Shown: positions 18,446 through 26,734 of the stretch, one piece after another
How the letters are laid out: every line of letters begins with the position of its first letter
How positions within the stretch are numbered: the first letter of the stretch is position 1
Translations under genes and position numbers: made by a program
The notes under the pieces: generated by a model
What the model saw: the letters and a program-made list of their open reading frames with translations, nothing else
The model's database searches: none
What the model was told of the DNA's origin: nothing
Origin: Peribacillus sp044761665
Lineage (GTDB): Bacteria > Bacillota > Bacilli > Bacillales > DSM-1321
DNA length: 64,000 nt
Direction: 5' to 3'
Assembly: GCF_044761665.1 (NCBI RefSeq)
Contig: NZ_JBIWCW010000003.1
Coordinates: 1-64,000 of the forward strand

Positions 18446-19426
18446 ATGAAAGCAGTCACAGTGAAGAAACCAGGAGGAGCCGAACAATTACGGTTTGAGG
18501 AATTTTCTAAGCCGGATGTCGGCTCCGGTGAATTATTGATCAAGGTACAGGCATCCGCAATCAACAGAACGGATATTCTTGCGAGAGAAGGAAAAGCAGG
18601 GTATATGACCAACCCTATTCTAGGTATAGAAGTGGCTGGTGAAGTGGTGGAAGCTGCTGCTGGAACCCATATTGATCCAGGTACGAGGGTGATGGGCCTC
18701 GTTAATGGTGGAGGTTATGCAGAATATGCGGTCATGCCTGCCGACCGGGCAATGCTTGTCCCGGATAACCTATCATTCGAAGAAGCCGCTGCCATTCCGG
18801 AAGTATTTCTGACAGCGTATCAAACTCTGTTTTGGTTAGGACAATTAAAAGATCAAGATACGGTATTGATTCATGCTGGAGGGAGCGGAGTTGGGACGGC
18901 TGCGATCCAATTGGCGAAACAGATGACCTCAGCGAAAATCATTACGACCGCCGGTTCGGAAGAAAAACTGGATTTTTGCCGTTCGCTAGGGGCTGATATA
19001 TGTATCAACTATAAAGAACAATCTTTCGATGAAGAGGTACTGAAGGTGACTAATAACAAGGGCGTGGATGTCATCCTTGATTTCGTCGGTGCGTCATACT
19101 GGGAGAAAAATCTTAGAAGCATTAATACGGATGGCCGTTGGGTGTTAATTGGGATTCTGGGTGGAACAGTGGTCAATCAAGTGAACCTTATGGATTTATT
19201 GCTAAAAAGGGTTCATTTGAAAGGCACGTTATTGACTCCAAGAAGCGATGAGTATAAAAAAGAGCTGACGGAAGAATTCGTTCGAAAAGCAATGCCGTTA
19301 TTCACACAAGGTAAAATCAGGGCGATAGTAGATCGAGTCTTCCCGTTCGATAGCATCCAAGGAGCTCACCGACATATGGAAGGGAATAAAAATACAGGAA
19401 AGATAGTCATGAAGGTAAATGAATAA
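18446..19426 (+). CDS. Zinc-type/quinone oxidoreductase (MDR superfamily)
   Basis: 326 residues of the quinone oxidoreductase branch of medium-chain reductases. GroES-like N-domain, then a Rossmann NADPH site with AGGSGVGTAAIQLAK near residue 150. No structural zinc cysteine cluster, which separates it from true alcohol dehydrogenases; it resembles eukaryotic TP53I3-like enzymes (NAAIPEVFLTAYQT-type segment AAAIPEVFLTAYQTLF). ATG 18446 has GGGGGAGA before it; the frame opens 21 codons earlier without such a site. Likely reduces quinones or enals with NADPH. Its 3' end meets the TetR gene on the other strand. Confidence 0.87.
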   Translation: MKAVTVKKPGGAEQLRFEEFSKPDVGSGELLIKVQASAINRTDILAREGKAGYMTNPILGIEVAGEVVEAAAGTHIDPGTRVMGLVNGGGYAEYAVMPADRAMLVPDNLSFEEAAAIPEVFLTAYQTLFWLGQLKDQDTVLIHAGGSGVGTAAIQLAKQMTSAKIITTAGSEEKLDFCRSLGADICINYKEQSFDEEVLKVTNNKGVDVILDFVGASYWEKNLRSINTDGRWVLIGILGGTVVNQVNLMDLLLKRVHLKGTLLTPRSDEYKKELTEEFVRKAMPLFTQGKIRAIVDRVFPFDSIQGAHRHMEGNKNTGKIVMKVNE

Positions 19427-19467
19427 AAAAAGGCTGACCGGGAAATAGATCTTGGTCAGCCTTTTTG
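19425..19467. terminator. Bidirectional terminator
   Basis: AAAAAAAGGCTGACC ... GGTCAGCCTTTTT between convergent genes. Confidence 0.85.
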
Positions 19468-19472
19468 TAGTA

Positions 19473-20147
19473 TCAAAATGTGGACGAAAGTTTTTGAAGA
19501 ATCCGATCAATCACTTCTGTAATATGTTCATCCACTGCGCTGCATATCGCTTCAGGTTTTAAGGTTTGTACTTTCTTTGCTTCGTAATAATCATACAGGA
19601 TCTGTTTTAAGGAAAGGCCTTCCCCTAATAAAAAGGAGGAATCGGTCATGACTTTAAGTGCGGCTTCATCCTGGATGATCAAAACTTTCGGGTTCAGTTC
19701 ATTGAACACTCCAGCTTCCATTCCCTCTGAGTAGAATGAGTGGACGGTAGCCAGGCGTTTTTTTCTCGCATCCATCTTTTTTACATAGAGGGCAGGGCAG
19801 CCAACTTTGAGATCGCTCATGAAAATGTCAGAGGCATAAAGCGCTGATAAGACAGTTTGTTCATACACCTTTTGAAGACGAATTTGAAACGATAATGACT
19901 CATCGGCGATCACTTGATCGGCTTCTTGAATATAAGAAAGATAGCATTCGATTACTTCCAAAAGGATCTCTTCTTTTGAGGAAAAATAATTATATAAAGA
20001 TGCCCGGCTCATATTCATTAATTTGGCCATATCTAAAATGGTCAAGGATTGGAACCCCTTTGTACGAACCACGTTCAAGATCCTCTTTACATAGGATCTT
20101 CTCATTAATTGCTTTTCTTCAGGTGCGATTTTTCGCAAAAACGACAC
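19473..20147 (-). CDS. TetR-family transcriptional regulator
   Basis: 224 residues. The N-terminal helix-turn-helix (about 18-62) reads ILNVVRTKGFQSLTILDMAKLMNMSRASLYNYFSSKEEI in parts, the usual TetR pattern ending in YNYFSSKEE. The remaining 160 residues are the ligand-binding domain, which is not conserved. It is divergent from the aldehyde dehydrogenase at 20382, with an inverted repeat between them, so the likely job is to repress that gene and itself until an aldehyde or aromatic ligand binds (inference). Confidence 0.88.
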   Translation of the reverse strand: MSFLRKIAPEEKQLMRRSYVKRILNVVRTKGFQSLTILDMAKLMNMSRASLYNYFSSKEEILLEVIECYLSYIQEADQVIADESLSFQIRLQKVYEQTVLSALYASDIFMSDLKVGCPALYVKKMDARKKRLATVHSFYSEGMEAGVFNELNPKVLIIQDEAALKVMTDSSFLLGEGLSLKQILYDYYEAKKVQTLKPEAICSAVDEHITEVIDRILQKLSSTF

Positions 20148-20244
20148 CCCCTTCTTTACGGAAATTATATCATAATCCCTATTGAGTTGCTCCAGGCGGA
20201 TTAGTTTACAAATAGTTAGAAGAGGTTTAAAGTATAAGTATAAA

Positions 20245-20280
20245 CACTTTAGACTAAATTAAACTATTTTGTCTAAAGTG
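20245..20280. promoter_or_regulatory. Inverted repeat, candidate TetR operator
   Basis: Perfect 10-bp arms CACTTTAGAC (20245-20254) and GTCTAAAGTG (20271-20280), 16 bases apart, between the divergent regulator and aldehyde dehydrogenase genes. Confidence 0.6.
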
Positions 20281-20381
20281 ATAATTAGTTATCTTATGCA
20301 GGCCAGATTGCAAAGCAAATTGATTAGCGATCCCCATGCAAGATGAGAGAAACTATGGCGATTTTGAAGGAGAGATTATAG

Positions 20382-21854
20382 ATGATGAATACAGACTTTA
20401 CTCGTATGTATATAGATGGAGAATGGCAAAAAGGAAACAGCGAAAAAACGATGAAGAATGTTAATCCCTTTACTGGTGAAGAACTTTTCACCATTCAGGC
20501 GGCTACGAAAGAAGATTTGAACCGGGCCTATGATGCAGCGACCCTTGCACAGGAAAAATGGGCAACCGAACTTCCACAAGTGAAACGGGGCATCTTGGAA
20601 AAAGCGATCACTGTCATGGAGGATAACAAAGGCGTAATCATGGATTGGATCATCAAAGAATCAGGGAGTACCTACATGAAGGCTACTTCTGAATTTCATG
20701 CTTCCCTTAACATCTTAAAAGAAGCTACCACTTATCCGTATCGAATGGAAGGGAAAATCCTCCCTTCACAAGTACCTGGAAAAGAAAATCGAGTTTATCG
20801 CAATCCGCTAGGAGTAATCGGCATCATCAGTCCTTGGAATTTCCCTTTCCATCTGGCGATTCGTTCAATAGCACCGGCCTTGGCAACGGGAAATGCAGTC
20901 GTTATCAAACCGGCAACGGATACACCAGTAACTGGCGGCTTGATCTTTGCCAGCATTTTTGAAGCGGCAGGTCTTCCGAAAGGCTTGTTGAATGTCATTG
21001 TCGGACGCGGATCTGAAATCGGGGATGACATTGTCACTCACCCGGCTCCTCGCCTCATCTCGTTTACGGGTTCCACTGAAGTGGGTAGGCATATTGGAGA
21101 GCTTGCTGGTCGTGGGTTGAAGAAAACAGCCTTGGAATTGGGCGGCAATAATGCCTTCATCGTGCTTGATGACGCCAATCTAGACCAAGCCGTCGATTCA
21201 TCATTATTCGGTAAATTTTATCACCAAGGACAAATTTGTATGGCAGTTAACCGGATTTTTGTCCATAAAGACATCTATGATGAATTTGCTGAACGATTCA
21301 TCAAGCAGGCGGAAAAATTAAAATACGGAAACCCTGCAGAAGAGGATACGAACGTAGGACCTCTTATCAACCGCGATCAAGTCGACCGTATCTTAAAAGA
21401 TATAGAAGGAAGTGTCGAACAAGGAGCTAAAATCCGCCTGGGTGGGCAAGCTCAAGGTAATGTCCTGCAGCCGACCGTTTTGACGGGAGTCACAAATACG
21501 ATGCCCCTTGCCGAAAATGAAATCTTCGGACCGGTTGCCATCCTGATCCCATTCGAAAATGATGAAGAGGCAGTCCAAATGGCCAATGCCTATCCATATG
21601 GCCTAAGTGGATCGGTTCATTCTTCCAACCTTGAACGCGGAACACAGGTGGCTCATAAAATCCACACAGGCATGATTCATGTTAACGACCAATCCGTCAA
21701 CGATGAACCACATATGCCTTTCGGTGGAGAAAAAGATTCTGGCCTTGGACGTTTCAATGGAGAATGGGTCCTTGAAGAATTCACGACCTTGAAATGGTTA
21801 TCAGTCCAACATGACCGCCGCAATTATGGTCCGTTCATCAATAGATTAAAATAA
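20382..21854 (+). CDS. NAD(P)-dependent aldehyde dehydrogenase (benzaldehyde/vanillin type)
   Basis: 490 residues. Cofactor segment ISPWNFPFHLAIRSIAPALATGN, catalytic Glu in LELGGNNAF (about residue 254) and catalytic Cys in YHQGQICMAVNRIF (about residue 288) are intact. The GQICMAVNR context and INDQSVNDEPHMPFGGEK-like ending match the aromatic aldehyde dehydrogenases (XylC/YfmT group), which make carboxylic acids from aldehydes. Two adjacent ATGs are possible at 20382 and 20385 after AAGGAGAG. A divergent TetR gene and palindrome suggest induction by its substrate. It is clearly related to the second copy at 32988. Confidence 0.9.
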   Translation: MMNTDFTRMYIDGEWQKGNSEKTMKNVNPFTGEELFTIQAATKEDLNRAYDAATLAQEKWATELPQVKRGILEKAITVMEDNKGVIMDWIIKESGSTYMKATSEFHASLNILKEATTYPYRMEGKILPSQVPGKENRVYRNPLGVIGIISPWNFPFHLAIRSIAPALATGNAVVIKPATDTPVTGGLIFASIFEAAGLPKGLLNVIVGRGSEIGDDIVTHPAPRLISFTGSTEVGRHIGELAGRGLKKTALELGGNNAFIVLDDANLDQAVDSSLFGKFYHQGQICMAVNRIFVHKDIYDEFAERFIKQAEKLKYGNPAEEDTNVGPLINRDQVDRILKDIEGSVEQGAKIRLGGQAQGNVLQPTVLTGVTNTMPLAENEIFGPVAILIPFENDEEAVQMANAYPYGLSGSVHSSNLERGTQVAHKIHTGMIHVNDQSVNDEPHMPFGGEKDSGLGRFNGEWVLEEFTTLKWLSVQHDRRNYGPFINRLK

Positions 21855-21863
21855 TCTGGTCAA

Positions 21864-21908
21864 GCAAAAAAACATCCAAAGAGAGACTTCTTTGGATGTT
21901 TTTTTGCA
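21864..21908 (+). terminator. Terminator after aldehyde dehydrogenase
   Basis: AAAAAAACATCCAAAGA and its complement, with T-run. Confidence 0.88.
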
Positions 21909-22025
21909 TATACATTATGGAGATACTTAGGCATGGGCAAGGGCCTTGTTTATGTACAGAACGGATAATTTCGTGGTAAGTCAGGTATAATTAGTGAACA
22001 ACTTTGTCAATGAGGTGAGTATAAC

Positions 22026-22784
22026 ATGGGAAAAATAAATGAATTGTTTCGAAAAAGGATAGGCATTCCGGAACATGAAAAAGTAACATTTGAAAGATTA
22101 GCGAACATTCTCGATAAAACTGCGAAGACGATTCCCTTTGAAAATTCATCCGTCCTGGCCAGACACTCAACTGATATCACCAAAGAAAGCATTACGGATA
22201 AAGTTCTCATTAGGAATGAGGGGGGAGTTTGCTATGAATTGAATGCGGCTCTTTATCTTTTTTTAGCGGAGAATGATTTTGAGGTCTATTTGATTCGTGG
22301 GGTGATTTTTAACCAAGGGTGGTCGCCCATCGGAAGAACCCATGTGGCAATCTTATTGAATCATGAGGACCAAACCTATCTAATCGACACGGGCTTCGGT
22401 GCAAACCTACCATTGAAACCAGTACCGTTAAACGGGGAAACTGTCTTATCTGAAAATGGAGAATTCAGGGTGAAAAGAGTGGATAACGAGCATGGTAATC
22501 ATATTCTTGAGTTGAAGCTGAACCATAAAGACACCGATTGGAGAATAGGATATGCCTTCAATACAGAAAAGCCTGTAGAAAAAATCATGGAATTGAACGA
22601 AGTGCAGACGATTATCAGGGAGCATCCCAAATCGCCATTTAATAAGAGTCCATTAATAACAAAACTTACCGAGAATGGGAGTATCACATTAACGGAAACC
22701 TCCTTTACCCAGTGGGCAGAAGGGAAAGTGAATAAAGAAGCCATCGATGAAAATCGGTTCAAGGAACTTAAGGAGCTATATTAA
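22026..22784 (+). CDS. nat: Arylamine N-acetyltransferase
   Basis: 252 residues; transfers acetyl from acetyl-CoA to arylamines and hydrazines. The catalytic triad is visible: Cys69 in EGGVCYELN, His106 in RTHVAIL and Asp121 in LIDTGFG. The N-terminal helix bundle and the PFENSSVL segment fit the family, as does the length. The ATG follows GAGGTGAG. It stands alone. Cytoplasmic; the natural substrate in Bacillus is not established, and detoxification is an inference. Confidence 0.93.
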   Translation: MGKINELFRKRIGIPEHEKVTFERLANILDKTAKTIPFENSSVLARHSTDITKESITDKVLIRNEGGVCYELNAALYLFLAENDFEVYLIRGVIFNQGWSPIGRTHVAILLNHEDQTYLIDTGFGANLPLKPVPLNGETVLSENGEFRVKRVDNEHGNHILELKLNHKDTDWRIGYAFNTEKPVEKIMELNEVQTIIREHPKSPFNKSPLITKLTENGSITLTETSFTQWAEGKVNKEAIDENRFKELKELY

Positions 22785-22861
22785 TATTACACACTAAAAG
22801 CAGGACTATTAACTTCCCTTGTCGAATTAAGGAAGTTAGGTGAAAAGAGGATGATATATAA

Positions 22862-23095
22862 ATGAGTAAAGAGAAATATAAATTCTATTATGTCAATGGG
22901 GTAACAGAAGAGCTAGAGGCAAATGAACCCTTAACAGATCATGCAAGTATTGTGAACCTGCAATTAATTCAAAATGCGACATGGCTTCAGGTCGGTGGCA
23001 AGCATATCAATTTGGCAAACGTTATTAGCATTGAAATTGTAGGGAATCCAGATAGAGTGAAACAGGAATCGATTAAGTATAGACCTAACAAATAA
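22862..23095 (+). CDS. Small hypothetical protein
   Basis: 77 residues, soluble, mixed beta (KYKFYYVNGVTEEL, TWLQVGGKHINLANVISIEIV). GAGGATG precedes the ATG. The GGKHINLANVISIEI end resembles short beta-barrel proteins that follow a fixed 'where to place a residue' pattern, but I do not recognise a family. It lies 78 bases after nat and upstream of the spore appendage-like cluster, with hairpins separating it from the latter. Confidence 0.65.
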   Translation: MSKEKYKFYYVNGVTEELEANEPLTDHASIVNLQLIQNATWLQVGGKHINLANVISIEIVGNPDRVKQESIKYRPNK

Positions 23096-23096
23096 G

Positions 23097-23180
23097 ACAT
23101 CCTTGCGGGTGTTTTTTTATTATAGAGTCAAATAAGTTAAAAAATGGATGATCAATTATGATTATCCATTTTTTATTTTT
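23097..23180 (+). terminator. Two hairpins after the small hypothetical gene
   Basis: A short ACATCC/GGGTGT hairpin with seven T's (23097-23118) and a second stem AAAAAATGGATGATCA paired with its near-complement (23139-23174). They isolate the spore cluster from upstream transcription. Confidence 0.65.
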
Positions 23181-23272
23181 CGTGAAGTGGATTAGGGGTT
23201 AGTTATTTTTTAAAAAAGACAAATATAATACGAGCTCTGGGGAAATGGCCAAGTCATTAAAGGTAGGCATGA

Positions 23273-23281
23273 CATACTATG
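23273..23281 (+). promoter_or_regulatory. SigK/SigE-like -10 element, 43 bases before 23316
   Basis: CATACTATG resembles the mother-cell sigma -10 CATANNNTA. No clear -35 is visible. Its distance from the start codon equals that of the element before 23892. Confidence 0.4.
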
Positions 23282-23315
23282 GATTATTGAGACTAGAGGG
23301 CAGGGAGGGGAAGAA

Positions 23316-23795
23316 TTGGCAGATAAGATCAAAAAAAGTGAAAAAAAAAGTAAAACTGAACTGCTTCCTTCAGATAGGATTAAAAAAAAATCTAAATCTC
23401 CTGAAATCAATATAGAGAATGCAGAGATTAATCAAAAAAACAGCAGAAGAAGGCAGAAAAAGACTGTAATAAACGATGACATTAGCGGTTGCATTCTGCA
23501 AAGGTGCAATGGGGAAGCAGAAGTATATTGGAAATCTGTCGGGATCTCCCCCCTCCCATCAGGTTCTATTTCAGTCTTGAACAAATGTGATTGTCCGATG
23601 ACCGTTAGAGCAGATACAAGTGGGAATGGAATCGCGGATACACTTCTTTTTACTTTGAATGAAAGAGGTCAGGCAAAATCGATATCCCTAGGTTCCATTG
23701 CAGAAATTTTCGTCAGTTTTGAAGGAGAAGAAAGCCAAATAGGGAGTGGCCAATATAGTCTAACTATCCACTATCATAAGGATGCCTGTGTGTAG
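23316..23795 (+). CDS. DUF3992-like endospore appendage (Ena) subunit, with lysine-rich N-terminal extension
   Basis: 159 residues. The start is TTG at 23316, after GGGAGGGG. Residues 1-50 are very rich in Lys and Ser and look disordered. From about 55 the pattern follows the Ena subunit fold: SGCILQRC near the start, a beta-rich jelly-roll core (GSISVLNKCDCPMTVRADT), SISLGSIAEIFVSF and the closing strand GQYSLTIHY. Compare the Ena1B ending GEFCMTIRY (recalled). Six cysteines could form inter-subunit disulfides. The charged extension suggests a basal or anchoring role rather than the main shaft, as proposed for Ena1C in B. cereus (inference). Expression in the mother cell is suggested by the -10 element. 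Confidence 0.6.
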   Translation: MADKIKKSEKKSKTELLPSDRIKKKSKSPEINIENAEINQKNSRRRQKKTVINDDISGCILQRCNGEAEVYWKSVGISPLPSGSISVLNKCDCPMTVRADTSGNGIADTLLFTLNERGQAKSISLGSIAEIFVSFEGEESQIGSGQYSLTIHYHKDACV

Positions 23796-23848
23796 GTTAA
23801 TAGGTAGACATTATATATAAAGTGTCCAATCCTTTAGGGCATGTGGGA

Positions 23849-23857
23849 CATAGGATT
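23849..23857 (+). promoter_or_regulatory. SigK-like -10 element, 43 bases before 23892
   Basis: CATAGGATT fits CATANNNT at the -10 position; the -35 is weak. Confidence 0.4.
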
Positions 23858-23891
23858 ATTAAGAATATATTTTAATTAGGAGGAAAGTAAT

Positions 23892-24248
23892 ATGGCACAG
23901 ATCGGAAATTGTTGTACAGATCAGCTAGTTGGTGTGAACGATTCATTATGTTTTACAATTGATTTAGGTGATACAGCAGGAGCGACGTTAGCAATTTGGG
24001 AGGATACCACTACTTACGTCATTAACGGGACAATTTTGGTAGAAAACAATGGAATTGAGGATGTGGGACCAACAGCGGGCTTGGCCATAAACGGAACAGC
24101 TGTGGCAGGCTTCACTGTCGCCCCGGGTGAGGCTAGATCCATCACTGTTAATAACTTGAATTCACTTGGAATTATCGGAACAGGAGGCACACCTGTAGGG
24201 TCGACTGGCAGTGTTAAAGTCTCTTTTTCAATAAACTATAAGTATTAA
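23892..24248 (+). CDS. DUF3992-like endospore appendage (Ena) major subunit candidate
   Basis: 118 residues, the size of Ena1A/Ena1B. A flexible N-terminal connector carries the Cys-Cys pair (MAQIGNCC, C7 and C8) that in Ena1B cross-links subunits along the fibre. A third Cys (C20, DSLCFTIDL) sits where Ena1B has KVCIDWT. Eight beta strands follow, with TYVINGTILVENNG and the end ARSITVNNLNSLGIIGTGG ... GSVKVSFSINYKY matching the Ena1B pattern of a penultimate 'TVRRFDTVTILGT' and last 'MTIRY' strand. The late Cys of Ena1B is not present. AGGAGG precedes the ATG. A terminator follows. Assignment rests on recalled sequence and needs a profile search. Confidence 0.68.
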   Translation: MAQIGNCCTDQLVGVNDSLCFTIDLGDTAGATLAIWEDTTTYVINGTILVENNGIEDVGPTAGLAINGTAVAGFTVAPGEARSITVNNLNSLGIIGTGGTPVGSTGSVKVSFSINYKY

Positions 24249-24251
24249 CTT

Positions 24252-24288
24252 AAAAGGAGGATGAAGTGTGTTCATCCTCCTTTATTAA
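24252..24288 (+). terminator. Terminator between Ena-like and collagen-like genes
   Basis: AAAGGAGGATGA-7-TCATCCTCCTTT and T-rich tail. Confidence 0.85.
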
Positions 24289-24315
24289 ATCAATCATTCG
24301 ATATTTTACCTTAAA

Positions 24316-24324
24316 CATAGAATA
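24316..24324 (+). promoter_or_regulatory. SigK-like -10 element, 62 bases before the collagen-like gene
   Basis: CATAGAATA is an exact match to the SigK -10 CATANNNTA. The -35 is weak. Confidence 0.5.
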
Positions 24325-24377
24325 AGAGTTTACCTGTTAGTTTACATCAAGTAAATCTTTTAAAGGTAGTGATCACT

Positions 24378-26252
24378 ATGTGTGCACGAATCAATTTATC
24401 GTGCTACGACCAACTGGGGCCAACCGGACCAACAGGGGAAACAGGAGCTACGGGAGCAACAGGAGTAACAGGGCTAACGGGAGCAACGGGAGCGACAGGA
24501 ATTACAGGTGCCACGGGAGTCACTGGGGCAACCGGGTCAACGGGAGCAACGGGAGCGACAGGAATTACAGGTGCCACGGGAGTCACGGGGGCAACCGGGT
24601 CAACAGGAGCAACGGGAGCGACAGGAGCAACGGGACCAACGGGAGCAACAGGAGTAACAGGGCTAACGGGAGCGACAGGAATCACAGGTGCCACGGGAGT
24701 CACGGGGGCAACCGGGTCAACAGGAGCAACGGGACCAACGGGAGCAACAGGAGTAACAGGGCTAACGGGAGCGACAGGAGCAACAGGGGCCACGGGAATC
24801 ACCGGATCAACAGGAATAACAGGTGCCACGGGAGTCACGGGAGCGACAGGAGTAACAGGGCTAACCGGAGCCACGNNNNNNNNNNNNNNNNNNNNNNNNN
24901 NNNNNNNNNNNNNNNNNNNNNNNNNNNNNNNNNNNNNNNNNNNNNNNNNNNNNNNNNNNNNNNNNNNNNNNNNCGACAGGCTCAACAGGGGCCACAGGAG
25001 CGACAGGTCCAACAGGGGCCACGGGAATCACCGGATCAACAGGAATAACAGGTGCCACGGGAGTCACGGGAGCGACAGGAGTAACAGGGCTAACCGGAGC
25101 CACGGGAATTACAGGACCAACGGGTGCAACAGGAGTAACGGGATCAACAGGAGCGACAGGCTCAACAGGGGCCACAGGAGCGACAGGTCCAACAGGGGCC
25201 ACGGGAATCACCGGATCAACAGGAATAACAGGTGCCACGGGAGTCACGGGCCCAACAGGGTCAACCGGAGCCACGGGAGCGACAGGAGTAACGGGTGCAA
25301 CAGGAGCAACAGGGCTAACCGGGCTAACGGGAGCGACAGGAGCGACAGGATCAACAGGAGCAACGGGAGCAACAGGAGCAACAGGAGTAACCGGGCTAAC
25401 GGGAGTAACCGGGCTAACAGGAGTAACGGGATCAACGGGATCAACGGGAGCGACAGGAGCGACAGGTGCAACAGGAGTAACGGGATCAACAGGAATAACG
25501 GGAGCGACAGGATCAACAGGATCAACAGGAGCGACAGGTCCAACAGGGGCCACGGGAATCACCGGATCAACAGGAATAACAGGAGCCACGGGGGGAACCG
25601 GGTCAACAGGAGTAACGGGAATTACAGGTCCAACAGGGGCCACGGGAATCACCGGATCAACAGGAATAACAGGTGCTACGGGAGTCACGGGGGCAACCGG
25701 GTCAACAGGATCAACGGGAGCGACAGGAGCAACAGGAGTAACAGGGCTAACCGGAGCCACGGGAATTACAGGACCAACGGGTGCAACAGGAGTAACGGGA
25801 TCAACGGGAGTAACAGGAGCGACAGGATCAACGGGAGCGACAGGAGTAACGGGATCAACGGGAGTAACAGGAGCGACAGGATCAACGGGAGCGACAGGAG
25901 TAACCGGGCTAACGGGAGCAACAGGAGCAACAGGAGTAACCGGGCTAACAGGAGTAACCGGGCTAACGGGAGTAACAGGGCTAACAGGAGTAACGGGATC
26001 AACGGGAGCAACGGGAGCGACAGGAGCGACAGGAGCAACAGGAATAACAGGTGCCACGGGAGTCACGGGTGCAACCGGGTCAACAGGAGTAACGGGAGTA
26101 ACGGGAGTAACGGGAGTAACGGGAATTACAGGTCCAACAGGAGCGACAGGCTCAACAGGGGCCACGGGAATCACGGGATCAACAGGTGCCACGGGAGTCA
26201 CGGGTGCAACCGGGTCAACAGGGGCCACGGGTGCAACCGGCCCAACCGGAAC
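24378..26252 (+). repeat. Collagen Gly-X-Thr coding repeat (9-bp unit)
   Basis: Highly repetitive array of nine-base units, with larger blocks repeated nearly identically, for example the block around GITGATGVTGATGSTGATG near 24490 and 24570, and the one starting GPTGATGITGSTGITG near 25010 and 25190. Such arrays recombine and change length easily. Confidence 0.9.
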
Positions 26253-26667
26253 GAGCGTAACGGCTAACTCTATGTATGCGTCAAATACGATAGGAAGTAC
26301 GATTGTCGTTTTACTGACTGGTACAAGTATCCCACTTCCGAGCAACCAAAGTTTAGCCACGTTTACAGCTAATGGTGCGAACACTACTTTTACAGTTCCG
26401 GTGACAGGGCGCTATTATTTGACCTATCAAATTAATACAACACTTGCCCTGCTATTGAATTCCCGATTGCTGTTAAACGGCTCGACAGCCATTCCAAGTT
26501 CGATCATATCTCCGGTAGCCTCTATCTCTAGTTATAATAATGATGTATTTGCAAATTTAAACGCAGGCGATACGATTACCCTTCAGTTTTTTGGTGTGGT
26601 GGGGACTGCAGTCTTAGCTGGGGGAGGATCTTTAGGGGCTTCATTAACAATCATTCGTTTAAATTGA
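24378..26667 (+). CDS. BclA-type collagen-like spore surface protein (interrupted by an assembly gap)
   Basis: About 760 residues. A 13-residue N-terminus with two cysteines (MCARINLSCYDQL; C2, C9) leads into about 200 Gly-X-Thr triplets (GAT, GVT, GST, GPT, GLT, GIT) that should form a triple helix; the threonines are likely glycosylation sites as in BclA. From about 26250 a 138-residue C-terminal domain follows (TSVTANSMYASN ... TFTVPVTGRYYLTYQINT ... LTIIRLN), which fits the TNF/C1q-like BclA trimerisation head. The exosporium leader LVGPTLPPIPP of BclA is not present. The run of N at 24876-24973 breaks the reading frame: codons start in frame 0 before it and frame 1 after it, so the true gap is 97, 100 or another length 1 modulo 3. 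ATG 24378 or GTG 24369 may start it. Confidence 0.88.
24876..24973. other. Assembly gap (98 N)
   Basis: Unresolved bases inside the collagen repeat; probably a repeat collapse at contig joining rather than a real frameshift. Confidence 0.98.
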
Positions 26668-26734
26668 TTGAAGTTTTAACTGACTATTTTAAAAACCACC
26701 GGATGAATATCACTAAACAATTTTAAGACTTTTG

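Noticed and set aside
24417..26252. Short regular repeats that could suggest a CRISPR array
   Set aside because: Units are nine bases, coding for Gly-X-Thr, with no separate spacers and no cas genes.
24974..26267. Asn/Arg/Ser-rich frame (RSNRGHR type) after the gap
   Set aside because: Wrong frame of the collagen repeat produced by the 98-base placeholder gap.
24861..26384. Long minus-strand reading frame with Pro-Val-Ala/Thr repeats opposite the collagen gene
   Set aside because: It is the mirror of the Gly-X-Thr coding repeat: any stop-free nine-base repeat stays open on the other strand. No ribosome binding site, and it crosses the N gap.
26272..26667. Separate 131-residue gene
   Set aside because: It has no ribosome binding site and continues the collagen frame; it is the C-terminal domain of the collagen-like protein.
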